A stretch of 49,287 nucleotides of DNA from CAYJUM01 sp964478915 (lineage in GTDB: Bacteria; Nitrospirota; Nitrospiria; Nitrospirales; Nitrospiraceae). The notes beneath the pieces are model-generated. The model did not search any database. It saw only the letters and a list, made by a program, of their open reading frames with translations, and was not told where the DNA came from. A program made the position numbers and the translations under genes. This document shows, piece after piece, positions 40,899 to 49,258 of the stretch. Position 1 is the stretch's first letter, and the number at the start of each line of letters is the position of its first letter. The stretch spans positions 1 to 49,287 of the forward strand of contig CAYZKG010000001.1 in the NCBI GenBank assembly GCA_964478915.1, read 5' to 3'.

Positions 40899-42463
40899 TG
40901 GCGGGGGAAGCAGCGCGGGGGAAACCGACATGGGTCTGGCTTGCGTTGGTGCTGGTCTCGTCGCTGGCCGTCCGGCTCAGCTTCTTCGGCGGCCTGTTGG
41001 GATGGGACGATGTCCAGTACAGCGAGGCGGCCCGGCGGTTCGCCGCCGGCGAATACGTCCAGGCGACACAGTTCGGGCTGCGCTATCCCATCATCCTTCC
41101 GCTGGCGGCCTGCCAGGCGCTGTTCGGGATCAACGAAGCGGCGCTCTTTCTGACCCCGTTGGTCTATTCCCTGGCCGGGCATGCGGTGATCTATGCGCTG
41201 GGCGTGCTGTACGGGGGCCGGCGGGTGGGGCTGCTCGCGGCGGGGTTGCTGGCCCTTTTCCCGCTGGATGTGTTGCTGGCCACCGCCCTGCACGCCGATC
41301 TGCCCATGAGCGTCTTCATGGCCGCCACGGTCTACTGCGTCAAGCGGGGCGAGACGGCTGGAGAGGGCGCTTGGCGATGGTTTCTATTGGCCGGGTTGGC
41401 GATGGGATTGACCCAGATGAGCAAGGAGGTCGGGCTTGTCGTGGGAGCGGTCCTGCTCGCGCGGCTCGCATGGTTACGATGCTGGCGACCTGCTTACGGG
41501 TGGCTGGGGGTTGGGTTCGCCGTGGTGCTGCTGGGCGAACTGGCGTGGTACACCGCGCTGACCGGTCAGCCGCTGTTCCCCTTCTCCGCCGAGGCGGTGG
41601 CGCTCCACACGCGACACATGCAGCGGGTTTCTCCTTCCTATGGCTGGATGCTGGTCTATCCCGATATGCTCCTCAACCCGCTGCACGTGCGGTTCGGACA
41701 TTTTGCCGGCTACTTCTACCTGGTCGTGGCCGCAACCATTTGGGGGCTCTCAAGGCGGGACCGATCCGTGGGGGAACTGGCGCTGTGGTGGGGGACGATC
41801 TTGACGCTCCTCAATTTTGCGCCGCTCGACGCGGGCTTTGAGCGCCCGCTGTATATCCATTTTGCGAGGACACTGCATCCGGTCTTCCTGCCGGGAATTC
41901 TGGCGGCTGCTTACTGGCTGGTACACGGATTTCGCGGCTGGCGGGTGTGGCAGAGGGCGCTGCTGGTCGGGCTGGTGCCAGTTGTCCTGTGGGCTCTCTG
42001 GGTGCAACGGTTCGATCACCGTCAGTGGGCGTCGGTGGCCCGTCAGGTCGCTGCGGTCATCGCCAATGAACCCACCGGGACTCTCGTGGCTGCGGATCCT
42101 TTGAATACGGGGGCGTTGCGCATCCTGCTGCCCGAGCACCGGGAACACGTGATCACGGCGTCTGACGCGACGGTTCGGGATCGGCCCGGATCCGGGCGTC
42201 TCCTCGTGCTGCATGACCCCGTGTTGCTGGACAGTGCGGTGGCACACGGCTATGACGCACCGGCGTGGCTGCTGCGTCCGCCACCGCACTGGATCCGGCT
42301 CGCTGACTTCACGAGGCCGCGGCGCGCGAGTCTGCGAGAGTGGCTCCTTGATCTCTCACCGCGTTGGCTCGGACTGGAGCCGGCGAGCGGGGGCGCCATC
42401 CCAGCCGAGCCAGCGTCGCTGTGGCAAGTGTCCTTTCCGGCGCCGGCAGGAGAACGACCGTGA
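40898..42463 (+). CDS. GT-C (ArnT/PMT-like) membrane glycosyltransferase
   Basis: 521 residues from ATG 40898, overlapping the fusion gene's stop. About 11 transmembrane helices and a C-terminal soluble tail. The first extracytoplasmic loop carries FFGGLLGWDDVQYSEAARRFAAGEY, where the Asp of the GT39/GT83 family (DE/DD-x-x-Y) lies. Such enzymes use polyprenyl-phosphate sugars and act on the outer face of the inner membrane, here possibly on the polymer or its lipid carrier. It sits between two GT2 genes of the kind that could supply its donor. Confidence 0.82.
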   Translation: MAGEAARGKPTWVWLALVLVSSLAVRLSFFGGLLGWDDVQYSEAARRFAAGEYVQATQFGLRYPIILPLAACQALFGINEAALFLTPLVYSLAGHAVIYALGVLYGGRRVGLLAAGLLALFPLDVLLATALHADLPMSVFMAATVYCVKRGETAGEGAWRWFLLAGLAMGLTQMSKEVGLVVGAVLLARLAWLRCWRPAYGWLGVGFAVVLLGELAWYTALTGQPLFPFSAEAVALHTRHMQRVSPSYGWMLVYPDMLLNPLHVRFGHFAGYFYLVVAATIWGLSRRDRSVGELALWWGTILTLLNFAPLDAGFERPLYIHFARTLHPVFLPGILAAAYWLVHGFRGWRVWQRALLVGLVPVVLWALWVQRFDHRQWASVARQVAAVIANEPTGTLVAADPLNTGALRILLPEHREHVITASDATVRDRPGSGRLLVLHDPVLLDSAVAHGYDAPAWLLRPPPHWIRLADFTRPRRASLREWLLDLSPRWLGLEPASGGAIPAEPASLWQVSFPAPAGERP

Positions 42464-43146
42464 GAGAGCCGACGACCGTCACCGTGGTGCTCTGCACCAA
42501 AAATGAGGCCGGGGGGATCAGGCAGATCCTGCGGTCTGTCAAACCGTATGCCGATGAGATCCTGGTGGTGGATGGCCATTCGACCGACGGCACAGCCTCC
42601 CTGGCCAGAGAGGCCGGAGTCAAGGTCTTGGAGGACAATGGGCGAGGGAAGGGCGCGGCGGTGAAGCTCGGTCTTTCGGAGGCGCGGGGCGAGGTCGTCG
42701 TGCTCATGGATGCGGACGGATCGCATGACCCCGCCGCGATCCCGACGCTGGTGGCGCCGATCGTCATGGACGAGGCGGATCTGGTGGTGGCCTCGCGGCA
42801 CCGGGGAGGCAGCGATGAGTGGCGCGGCGATCTGGACAACTATCTCCGAAGCATCGGTGGGGGCATCATCACGCTCGCCATCAACTACCGGTGGAACGTT
42901 AGGATCACCGATGCCTTGAACGGGTTTCGGGCGATCAAGCGGTCCGTCGCCGCACAGCTCAACCTGACCGCAAACGACTTTGATATCGAGCAACAGATGG
43001 TGACCCGATGTCTCCGAAAAGGGTTCAGGGTGTCGGAAGTGGCCAGTCACGAGTCCCGTCGGCAGTGGGGGGTGTCCAAGCTGCCGACCTACCGGAAAGC
43101 GTATCTGTTTCTGGGGCGCCTCGCCCTGGATCTGATCGGCCTGTAG
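42460..43146 (+). CDS. GT2-family glycosyltransferase (DPM1-like)
   Basis: 228 residues from GTG 42460, with AGGAGA upstream and GTGA overlap with the previous stop. Motifs: TVVLCTKNEAGGIRQIL, LVVDGHSTDGTASLA, GRGKGAAVKLGLSEARGEVVVLMDADGSHDP, VASRHRGG and ALNGFRAIKR. This is the compact dolichyl/polyprenyl-phosphate sugar synthase type, which makes the lipid-linked donor used by GT-C enzymes. It has no C-terminal membrane helices, so it would act at the membrane surface. A G-rich repeat separates it from the next gene. Confidence 0.9.
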   Translation: MREPTTVTVVLCTKNEAGGIRQILRSVKPYADEILVVDGHSTDGTASLAREAGVKVLEDNGRGKGAAVKLGLSEARGEVVVLMDADGSHDPAAIPTLVAPIVMDEADLVVASRHRGGSDEWRGDLDNYLRSIGGGIITLAINYRWNVRITDALNGFRAIKRSVAAQLNLTANDFDIEQQMVTRCLRKGFRVSEVASHESRRQWGVSKLPTYRKAYLFLGRLALDLIGL

Positions 43147-43188
43147 GGGGAGAGGGGAGGGTGAGGGGGTAGGGGAGGGTGAGGGGGT
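43146..43188. repeat. G-rich half-repeats between GT2 and GT-C genes
   Basis: GGGGGAGAGGGG followed by AGGGTGAGGGGG (43146-43169), then a partial second unit TAGGGGAGGGTGAGGGGG up to 43187. This is the right half of the family whose full copy is at 29180, tandemly repeated. It fills the gap up to ATG 43190 and supplies the purine-rich ribosome binding region of the next gene. Confidence 0.7.
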
Positions 43189-43189
43189 A

Positions 43190-44773
43190 ATGTTGCCGAA
43201 GATCACCCTCATCGGCTTGGCGCTCGGGGTACGGTGGCTCTTGTTTTTCGGCGGCGTGCGCGGAGCGGATGCGTACGCGTACGCGCATCATGCCTACAAC
43301 ATTACGGTGGGACAGTACACTGTCACTGCGGATACCATGTCCTATGGCTTCCGCTACACCGTCCTGCTGCCGACCGCTCTGGCCTACAAGCTGTTCGGCG
43401 TCGGAGACTGGCCGTCGGCGCTGTTTCCCTTGCTGGCTTCGCTTGCGACGGTCTGGATGGTGATCCGGCTGGGCACGCTCTGGCTCGATAAGCAAACCGG
43501 CTTGCTGGGCGGTTTGTTATACGCCGTGTATCCGCTCGACCTGCCGTGGGCCTCACTGCTTGGCCCGGACAGCTATATCCCGGTCTTGTCTGCCGGCGCC
43601 ATGCTGGCCTTCTGGCTGGCCGGTGAGGAGACGCGGCCGGCGTGGCAGCGACGAGGCTTCTATGCCGTGAGCGGACTGTGCGTCGGGTTGGCGGCCCAAG
43701 CCCGGGAGACCGGCCTCCTGCTCCTTCCCGTGTTGGTCATGCTGGCCTGGTCTCGTCGAGGCCGGGCTCGGATCATCGGGGCGATTCTGGCGGGTTCCCT
43801 CACGCCATTGCTCCTTGAGCTCGGTTATTACTGGGTCACGATCGGAAACCCCGTTCATAAGATTTCGGTCCTGGAGAAGCTGAACGATCTCTATGTAGGC
43901 GGCAGCGCGGAGGGGCCCACTTCTCTGGCGTATTACCCGCGAGCCATGTTCGGCATGGATTTGGAAGGCCTGGCTTGGTTCGGGTTGTTTGCCTATGCGG
44001 CGCTCGGAGCTCTGGCGATTGCGGCGTGGACCGGGGAGATACCCCGTCTCAGACCACTGCTGGTGTGGATCCTTCCGCCGCTCTTGTACCTGGAGTTCGG
44101 GAGCCTCTCGGTCTCGCAGTACGCGCCGGTCTCCAAGAGCTATCCGTATCTCACCATCATCTCGGTTCCGGTCGTCCTGGTATGCGCGTACGGTCTCTCG
44201 CGTGTACGTGATTTCGCCAACGATGCCGGAGCGGGATTCCGCACAGCCTGGCGGAGCGCCACCGTCGCGGCGATCGCCTTGCTTGTGTTGACCTCGCTGT
44301 ACGGGTCTTCCAGACTGCTTGAGAACTTCAAGGACGACGCGAGGCCGTTTGAAGCGGTGGCTGCGGCGGTACAAGCTCATCCGGAGCGCCCGATCTACGT
44401 GCCGCATGACCGGTGGCCACTGCTCCTGAACTACCATCTCCGGTACCGGACAGGGTTCAACTACTACGCGCAGACGCCTGCAGGCTCGGCGCGGCTGAAG
44501 GATATCCGGGAACTCGAGCGAGCCGCTACCGTCGAGCCGGCTTATGTGGTGTTACATGATCGGTATCTCTTTTACGACACTGCTGGACGCCCGGTAGAGA
44601 GAGCTGATGTCCCGGACCTCGTGCGGCATCCGCCGTCGTCCTGGCGCGCGGTCGTGCAGGAACGCGCCGAACCGGCCTACAATTCGTTCACGCTGTACGA
44701 AACCGAGCCGGCGTCGCCGCGGCGGGTGGCCGTGACAGGACCCGTCGGGAAAGCGGGAGCCGACACGCGATGA
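43190..44773 (+). CDS. GT-C (ArnT/PMT-like) membrane glycosyltransferase, paralog A
   Basis: 527 residues with about 10 transmembrane helices. The first loop has FFGGVRGADAYAYAHHAYNITVGQY with the likely catalytic Asp. It is a clear paralog of the gene at 46839: the segments YTVLLPTALAY, SALFPLLASL, YPLDLPWASLLGP, SGLCVGLAAQARETG, YYPRAMFGMDLEGLAWFG and RPIYVPHDRWPLLLNY all recur there. The C-terminal tail is soluble. Acceptor and sugar are unknown. The start follows a purine-rich repeat; the stop overlaps the next gene (ATGA). Confidence 0.82.
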   Translation: MLPKITLIGLALGVRWLLFFGGVRGADAYAYAHHAYNITVGQYTVTADTMSYGFRYTVLLPTALAYKLFGVGDWPSALFPLLASLATVWMVIRLGTLWLDKQTGLLGGLLYAVYPLDLPWASLLGPDSYIPVLSAGAMLAFWLAGEETRPAWQRRGFYAVSGLCVGLAAQARETGLLLLPVLVMLAWSRRGRARIIGAILAGSLTPLLLELGYYWVTIGNPVHKISVLEKLNDLYVGGSAEGPTSLAYYPRAMFGMDLEGLAWFGLFAYAALGALAIAAWTGEIPRLRPLLVWILPPLLYLEFGSLSVSQYAPVSKSYPYLTIISVPVVLVCAYGLSRVRDFANDAGAGFRTAWRSATVAAIALLVLTSLYGSSRLLENFKDDARPFEAVAAAVQAHPERPIYVPHDRWPLLLNYHLRYRTGFNYYAQTPAGSARLKDIRELERAATVEPAYVVLHDRYLFYDTAGRPVERADVPDLVRHPPSSWRAVVQERAEPAYNSFTLYETEPASPRRVAVTGPVGKAGADTR

Positions 44774-45684
44774 TGGGGGCAGCGGTGCAGGAGCTGGAAT
44801 GGGTTCGTTGTCCGGTTTGCGATGCCGATCGCGCACGAGCCTTGTTTGAGAAGCAGGGGCTGACCGTCGTGGGGTGCGGGAATTGCCAGGTCCGCTATGT
44901 CAACCCGAGACCGACGGCCGAGCGGCTTGCGGCGCTCTATCAGGAAGAGTACTTCGCAGCAGGCTCCCCGGACTCCTCCGGCGCGCAGCATGTCCAGCAC
45001 CGGGAGATGAAGCTGGCCACCGCCCGCCTGCGGCTTCGGCTCTTGGAGGACTTCCGCGCGAAGGGTCGGCTGGTGGATGTGGGCTGCGGCGGCGGCTTTC
45101 TGGTGCAGGCGGCAGGCGCGACGGGGTGGTCGGCTCTGGGACTCGAACCCTCGACGGCGACGGCGCGGCGGGCCGCGCGGGAGCAACACGTGCGCATCGT
45201 GGCCGGCCGGCTCGAAGAAGCTCCCTTCCGGGCCGCCCGGTTCGATGCGGTGACGATGCTCGATGTCCTGGAACATGTGCTGAGTCCCCGGGTGTTCCTC
45301 ATTCGGGCGCGCCAACTGCTGGTGCCCGGCGGCGTGTTGCTGGTCGAGACGCCAAACATGGTGGGGTGGGTCACCGGATTCATGGGATCTCGTCACCCGC
45401 ATGTGCGTCCTCTCGAGCACCTGACGTACTTTACGCCACCGACACTCCGATTCCTGCTGGAGCAGACCGGCTACCTTGTCCGGCACTTGGCAGAGAGCGC
45501 GCCAAAAGTCCTGACCCTTGACTACGTGCTGTCCCTGACCCCGAGCACGAACCCTCTCCTGACGCGGGTTGCCAGGGCGTCGCTGGGGTGGTGGCGCGGG
45601 TTGTGTCGGTATCCGTTCCGGCTCCCTCTGGACACACTGGTTGCGGTGGCCGAGGTGACGGGGGAGCGCTGCGAGGCGGACTAA
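44770..45684 (+). CDS. Zinc-ribbon SAM methyltransferase
   Basis: 304 residues from ATG 44770. An N-terminal zinc ribbon (CPVC at about 14-17 and CGNC at about 36-39) is followed by YVNPRPTAERLAALY and a class I methyltransferase domain: LVDVGCGGGFLVQAAGATG, FDAVTMLDVLEHV and QLLVPGGVLLVETPN, then EHLTYFTPPTLRFLLEQTGY. This layout is common in sugar C- or O-methyltransferases of surface-polysaccharide clusters. It lies in 4-base overlap with the GT-C gene before it and is 12 bases before the GT9 gene. Confidence 0.88.
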   Translation: MMGAAVQELEWVRCPVCDADRARALFEKQGLTVVGCGNCQVRYVNPRPTAERLAALYQEEYFAAGSPDSSGAQHVQHREMKLATARLRLRLLEDFRAKGRLVDVGCGGGFLVQAAGATGWSALGLEPSTATARRAAREQHVRIVAGRLEEAPFRAARFDAVTMLDVLEHVLSPRVFLIRARQLLVPGGVLLVETPNMVGWVTGFMGSRHPHVRPLEHLTYFTPPTLRFLLEQTGYLVRHLAESAPKVLTLDYVLSLTPSTNPLLTRVARASLGWWRGLCRYPFRLPLDTLVAVAEVTGERCEAD

Positions 45685-45696
45685 GAAGGAGGAGCA

Positions 45697-46851
45697 GTGG
45701 AGTACCGGACGAAGAAGTGGCTGGATTACTTTGCTGGTGGGCTGCTCATGGGCGGCCTCATGCCCCTGGTGTGGCTGCTGGGAAAGATCCTGAGGCGCGA
45801 ACATGCCCTCGAGGTGCGTGGCACGCTCTGCTTCATCAAGATGCTGGGAGGCGGGAGCCTCGTGATCGCCTACCCGGCGCTCCTGGGACTGAGGGATCGG
45901 TATCCGCAGGCGACCTTCTCGTTGATCACCACCAAAGGAACAGCGCCGTTGGCGCGAACACTGGGCGTGTTCGACCGGATTGACGAGGTGGATGATTCCT
46001 CGCTGGTCCGCCTGCTCGGCTCCGGTCTCCGGAGCCTCTGGAAGAATTTCCATGCCGACACGACGGTGGATCTGGAAGTGTACAGCCGTCTCACCACTGT
46101 GCTCTCCAGCCTCACTTGTGCGAGGAACCGGCTGGGCTTCTACTTGGACATCGTGTTCTGGCGAAAACACCTGCACACCCATACGGTCTTCTTCAACCGC
46201 CACACGGGATCGTACCGGTGGTACCAGGCCATTGCGCGCGTCCTTGGCGCGGAGCCGGCCTCCATCGAGCGGTGCCGGCGACTGATGCGCGAGCGCTTCG
46301 GGGGGCCTGCGGAGCCTGCCCCGCAGGCGCGACGCATAGCTGTCGGGCACGCCTGCTCGGATTTTGGCCGTGAGCGGGTGCTGAACGAGCAGCAATGGCT
46401 GGCCGTCTTCGAGCAGCGCCTGCCCCCCTCCGAGCCGGCAACGGTCCTGTTTCTCGGCGTCATGGGCGATCGGCCGCTGGCGAACACAATCATTGATGCA
46501 CTAGCGCGTCGGTTTCCCTCCGCGCGTTTTGAAAACCTGTGCGGGAAGTTGCCGCTGGCCGATTCAGTCCTGAGACTGGCCACGTGCCAGGAGTTTTGGG
46601 GCATCGACTCGGCGCTGCTGCACTACGCGAGGCTGCTCGGGCTCAAGTGCGTCAGCTACTGGGGTCCCACGGATCCCGTAACCCGGCTCTGTCCGATCCC
46701 CGGCCTTGAGGAGGAAATACGGTACGGAAAAGTGCCCTGTTCCCCGTGCATCCACATTGCGGGGGAGCCACCCTGCCATGGGAACAACGTGTGCATCCAA
46801 AGCCTCTTCGGCCAATCCAAGGATTACGAGACGATCTCATGGATCGTGTAG
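45697..46851 (+). CDS. GT9-family (heptosyltransferase-like) glycosyltransferase
   Basis: 384 residues from GTG 45697 behind AAGGAGGAG. It has LCFIKMLGGGSLVIAYPALLGLRDRYPQA, the entry motif of GT9, and a C-terminal donor domain with LFLGVMGDRPLANTIIDAL, LCGKLPLADSVLRLATCQEFWGIDSALLHYARLLGLKCVSYWGPTDP, close to the D-S/T-G-x-x-H-hallmark of heptosyltransferases. A Cys cluster (CSPCIH...PCHGNNVC) at about 346-366 is typical of GT9 ends. An N-terminal hydrophobic stretch (YFAGGLLMGGLMPLVWLLG) may dock it to the membrane. The next gene overlaps it by 13 bases. Confidence 0.87.
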   Translation: MEYRTKKWLDYFAGGLLMGGLMPLVWLLGKILRREHALEVRGTLCFIKMLGGGSLVIAYPALLGLRDRYPQATFSLITTKGTAPLARTLGVFDRIDEVDDSSLVRLLGSGLRSLWKNFHADTTVDLEVYSRLTTVLSSLTCARNRLGFYLDIVFWRKHLHTHTVFFNRHTGSYRWYQAIARVLGAEPASIERCRRLMRERFGGPAEPAPQARRIAVGHACSDFGRERVLNEQQWLAVFEQRLPPSEPATVLFLGVMGDRPLANTIIDALARRFPSARFENLCGKLPLADSVLRLATCQEFWGIDSALLHYARLLGLKCVSYWGPTDPVTRLCPIPGLEEEIRYGKVPCSPCIHIAGEPPCHGNNVCIQSLFGQSKDYETISWIV

Positions 46852-48395
46852 AGCTGGGCTCGCTGCGTCTCTGGCATCTGCTCATCCTGGCCCTTGCGAT
46901 CCGCCTCATCCTGTTCTTCGGGGGCATCCGGGGGTCGGACGCCTATGCCTATGCGCAGCACGCCATCAACATCGCGACGGGGCAGTACGACCCCACGGCC
47001 GAGTTTCTGTACTACGGGTTCCGCTTCACCGTCCTGCTGCCGACCGCACTGGCGTACATCTTGTTCGGGGTGCACGACTGGTCATCCGCCTTGTTCCCGC
47101 TGCTGGCTTCACTCGGCACCCTGTGGCTGGTCGTCTGGCTCGGCGCACGCTTGTTTGATCTGCGCACCGGCCTGCTGGCTGGGCTGCTCTACACGGTCTT
47201 CCCGCTCGACCTGCCCAGCGCCACGCTGCTGGGGCCTTCCAGCTTCCTGCCGTTCCTCTCAGCGGCCGCGATCGTGAGCTGCCTGAGGGCCGGCGAGGCA
47301 GGCGGCCGCGCCCGGTGGTATCTGCTCAGCGGGCTCTGTGTCGGCCTGGCAATCCAGGCGCGGGAAACGGGCGGGCTGCTGGTGATGCCGCTGGTCGCGA
47401 TCGTGGCACAGCACGGGCTACGGAGGCTGGTGACGGCCTTCTCGCTGATGGGTGCAGGATGCGCGGCGCCGCTGGCCGTGGAAGCGCTCTATTATTGGCC
47501 CGCAACCGGGGATCCGTTGTACCGCTCCACGGTGATCCAAAAGCTCAGCGAACCCCTGACCGCCGGGCCTGATCCCGACGCGGTTATCTCGTGGTCGTAC
47601 TACCCGCGGGCGATGTTTGGTTTAGACCTAGGTGGCTTTGCATGGTTCGGTTTCTTCGTGTATCTTGCGGTGTTAGGGGTCGGGATGGCGCTGGTCATGG
47701 GCGAGGTTCACCGGATCGTGCCGGCACTGCTCTGGGCCGTGCCGGTCTTCGCGTACTTGCAGTTCGGGAGCATGTCGGTGACGCGATATATCCCGATCCT
47801 CAAAGGGTATAACTACATGTCGCTTATCTCAGTGCCGGTCGTGCTCCTGGGAGCTTACGGTCTGATGGCGGCGTGGGAGCTGGCGACGAGACATGCAGTC
47901 CTAGTCCCTTGGCGGGGAGTAGGGGCGGCGATCCTGCTGGCGAGCATTGCAGGCACCTCTCTCTACGGCTCCTACCGGGTGCTCGAGAACATCCGCGACG
48001 ATGCGCGACCGTATCAGGCGGTTGCGCAGGTCGTGCAGACCCATCCGGAGAGAGCTATTTATGTGCCGCATGAGCGGTGGGCCTTGTTCCTGAATTACTA
48101 CTTGCGCTATCGAACAGGATTCCGGTTTTACCAGCGGCCGCTTGACAGGGGCGCGGGACGCCTGCACTACCTGTGGGAGGTCACCGACCCAAGGGATTTG
48201 CAAAGGGCCTATGTCGTGTTGCATGACCGCTATCTGTATTATGATACGGTCGGGCGGCCGATCGGACGTGCGGCCAGGCTGCCCGCGTACGTCTTCAGCC
48301 CGCCTGCGTGGTGGCAGGTCGTGATGCGAGAGCAGGCCCAACCGGCGTACAACTCGTTCGTCCTCTACGACACCGACGGCGAGGAGACCGCATGA
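46839..48395 (+). CDS. GT-C (ArnT/PMT-like) membrane glycosyltransferase, paralog B
   Basis: 518 residues from ATG 46839; the ORF is open further upstream, but that part is antisense-like overlap with the GT9 gene. First loop: FFGGIRGSDAYAYAQHAINIATGQYD. It is the closest relative of the gene at 43190, sharing order and many identical stretches (YAYAxHA, TVLLPTALAY, SALFPLLASL, GLCVGLAxQARETG, YYPRAMFGxDLxGxAWFG). About 10 transmembrane helices plus a soluble tail. Likely produced by duplication within the cluster. Its stop overlaps the methyltransferase start (ATGA). Confidence 0.82.
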   Translation: MDRVELGSLRLWHLLILALAIRLILFFGGIRGSDAYAYAQHAINIATGQYDPTAEFLYYGFRFTVLLPTALAYILFGVHDWSSALFPLLASLGTLWLVVWLGARLFDLRTGLLAGLLYTVFPLDLPSATLLGPSSFLPFLSAAAIVSCLRAGEAGGRARWYLLSGLCVGLAIQARETGGLLVMPLVAIVAQHGLRRLVTAFSLMGAGCAAPLAVEALYYWPATGDPLYRSTVIQKLSEPLTAGPDPDAVISWSYYPRAMFGLDLGGFAWFGFFVYLAVLGVGMALVMGEVHRIVPALLWAVPVFAYLQFGSMSVTRYIPILKGYNYMSLISVPVVLLGAYGLMAAWELATRHAVLVPWRGVGAAILLASIAGTSLYGSYRVLENIRDDARPYQAVAQVVQTHPERAIYVPHERWALFLNYYLRYRTGFRFYQRPLDRGAGRLHYLWEVTDPRDLQRAYVVLHDRYLYYDTVGRPIGRAARLPAYVFSPPAWWQVVMREQAQPAYNSFVLYDTDGEETA

Positions 48396-49258
48396 CGCAG
48401 CGGATAAGCCGCCGCGCATTCCGAGAGGTTCTGCGCGCCTACGAGCCGTCGCGCTACGAGCGCTTCGGAGAGGCGGATCCTCGCTTCAAGACGCCCATGC
48501 ACCATGCCCTGAAGAACCGGGGGCGCTTCTACGCGGCACTCCGGAGCGGCCTGTCCCACCTGCCGGCGGGAGCTGCGACCGTGGTGGATTTCGGTCCGTA
48601 CCCCGGCACGCTCTTGCGATTGATCCATGCCCTGGATCGCGACCGGAGAGTCCGGCTCGTGGGGGCGGGGTTGATGGCGCGCCCGGAGTTCATCCAGTTC
48701 ATGAAAGAGGACTGCGGGGCGGATATCCTGACCGTGAATCTGGACCCGGCGGCCATGCAGTTCCGCCAGAAGGCCTATCCCGAGCAGGTGCCGATGCCGG
48801 ACGGCTCGGCCCATCTGGCCTTCGCGTTGGAAATCATCGAACACCTCACCAGTCCGTTTCATCTGCTGGCCGAGGCGTTCCGGGTCCTGGGGCGTGGCGG
48901 CCACCTCGTGATCACGACGCCGAACGTGACCCGTGTCGGCAATCTGTTCAAGCTGATGGTTGGCCGATCACCCAACGACCGGCTGGCGCCGCCGGGATAC
49001 GACAACCCGGAGGATGAGTGGCGACCCCATGCACGGGAATATGCGATGGGCGAGTTGGAGCAGATGCTCACCCGAACCGGATTCGAGATCGCCGAGCGCC
49101 GCTTCTTCCTCGGCGAGGACACTCAGGATTGCGCGCGGAAGCCGAGGCAGCGTCTCATTGACTTGGCGAAGGCCCCCTTTTACGTGATCCCGCATTTTCG
49201 CGGCAGCCTGCTGATCGTCGGGCGGAAGCCAATAAATGCCGTGAGGAGTGAGGAGTGA
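48392..49258 (+). CDS. SAM-dependent methyltransferase-like protein
   Basis: 288 residues from ATG 48392. The SAM motif is VVDFGPYPGTLLRLIHAL (FGPYPG replaces the usual DxGxGxG), followed by HLAFALEIIEHLTSPFHLLAEAFRVLGRGGHLVITTPNVTRVGNLFKLM, the core of class I methyltransferases, and LEQMLTRTGFEIAERRFF. The unusual glycine motif makes substrate and activity uncertain. The last codons (VRSEE) and the stop are made of the 7-bp tandem repeat at the window end, so the true C-terminus may have been shaped by that repeat. Confidence 0.78.
   Translation: MTQRISRRAFREVLRAYEPSRYERFGEADPRFKTPMHHALKNRGRFYAALRSGLSHLPAGAATVVDFGPYPGTLLRLIHALDRDRRVRLVGAGLMARPEFIQFMKEDCGADILTVNLDPAAMQFRQKAYPEQVPMPDGSAHLAFALEIIEHLTSPFHLLAEAFRVLGRGGHLVITTPNVTRVGNLFKLMVGRSPNDRLAPPGYDNPEDEWRPHAREYAMGELEQMLTRTGFEIAERRFFLGEDTQDCARKPRQRLIDLAKAPFYVIPHFRGSLLIVGRKPINAVRSEE

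Noticed and set aside
43146..43188. Rho-independent terminator
   Set aside because: Only G-rich half-arms are present, without a complementary arm or a T tract.
44677..46395. 572-codon minus-strand frame
   Set aside because: Antisense to the methyltransferase and GT9 genes, which have clear motifs.
24332..49258. Exosortase/PEP-CTERM sorting locus
   Set aside because: The ATPase, Wza and Wzc fit such loci, but no exosortase, no PEP-CTERM protein and no two-component PrsK/PrsR pair is present in the window.
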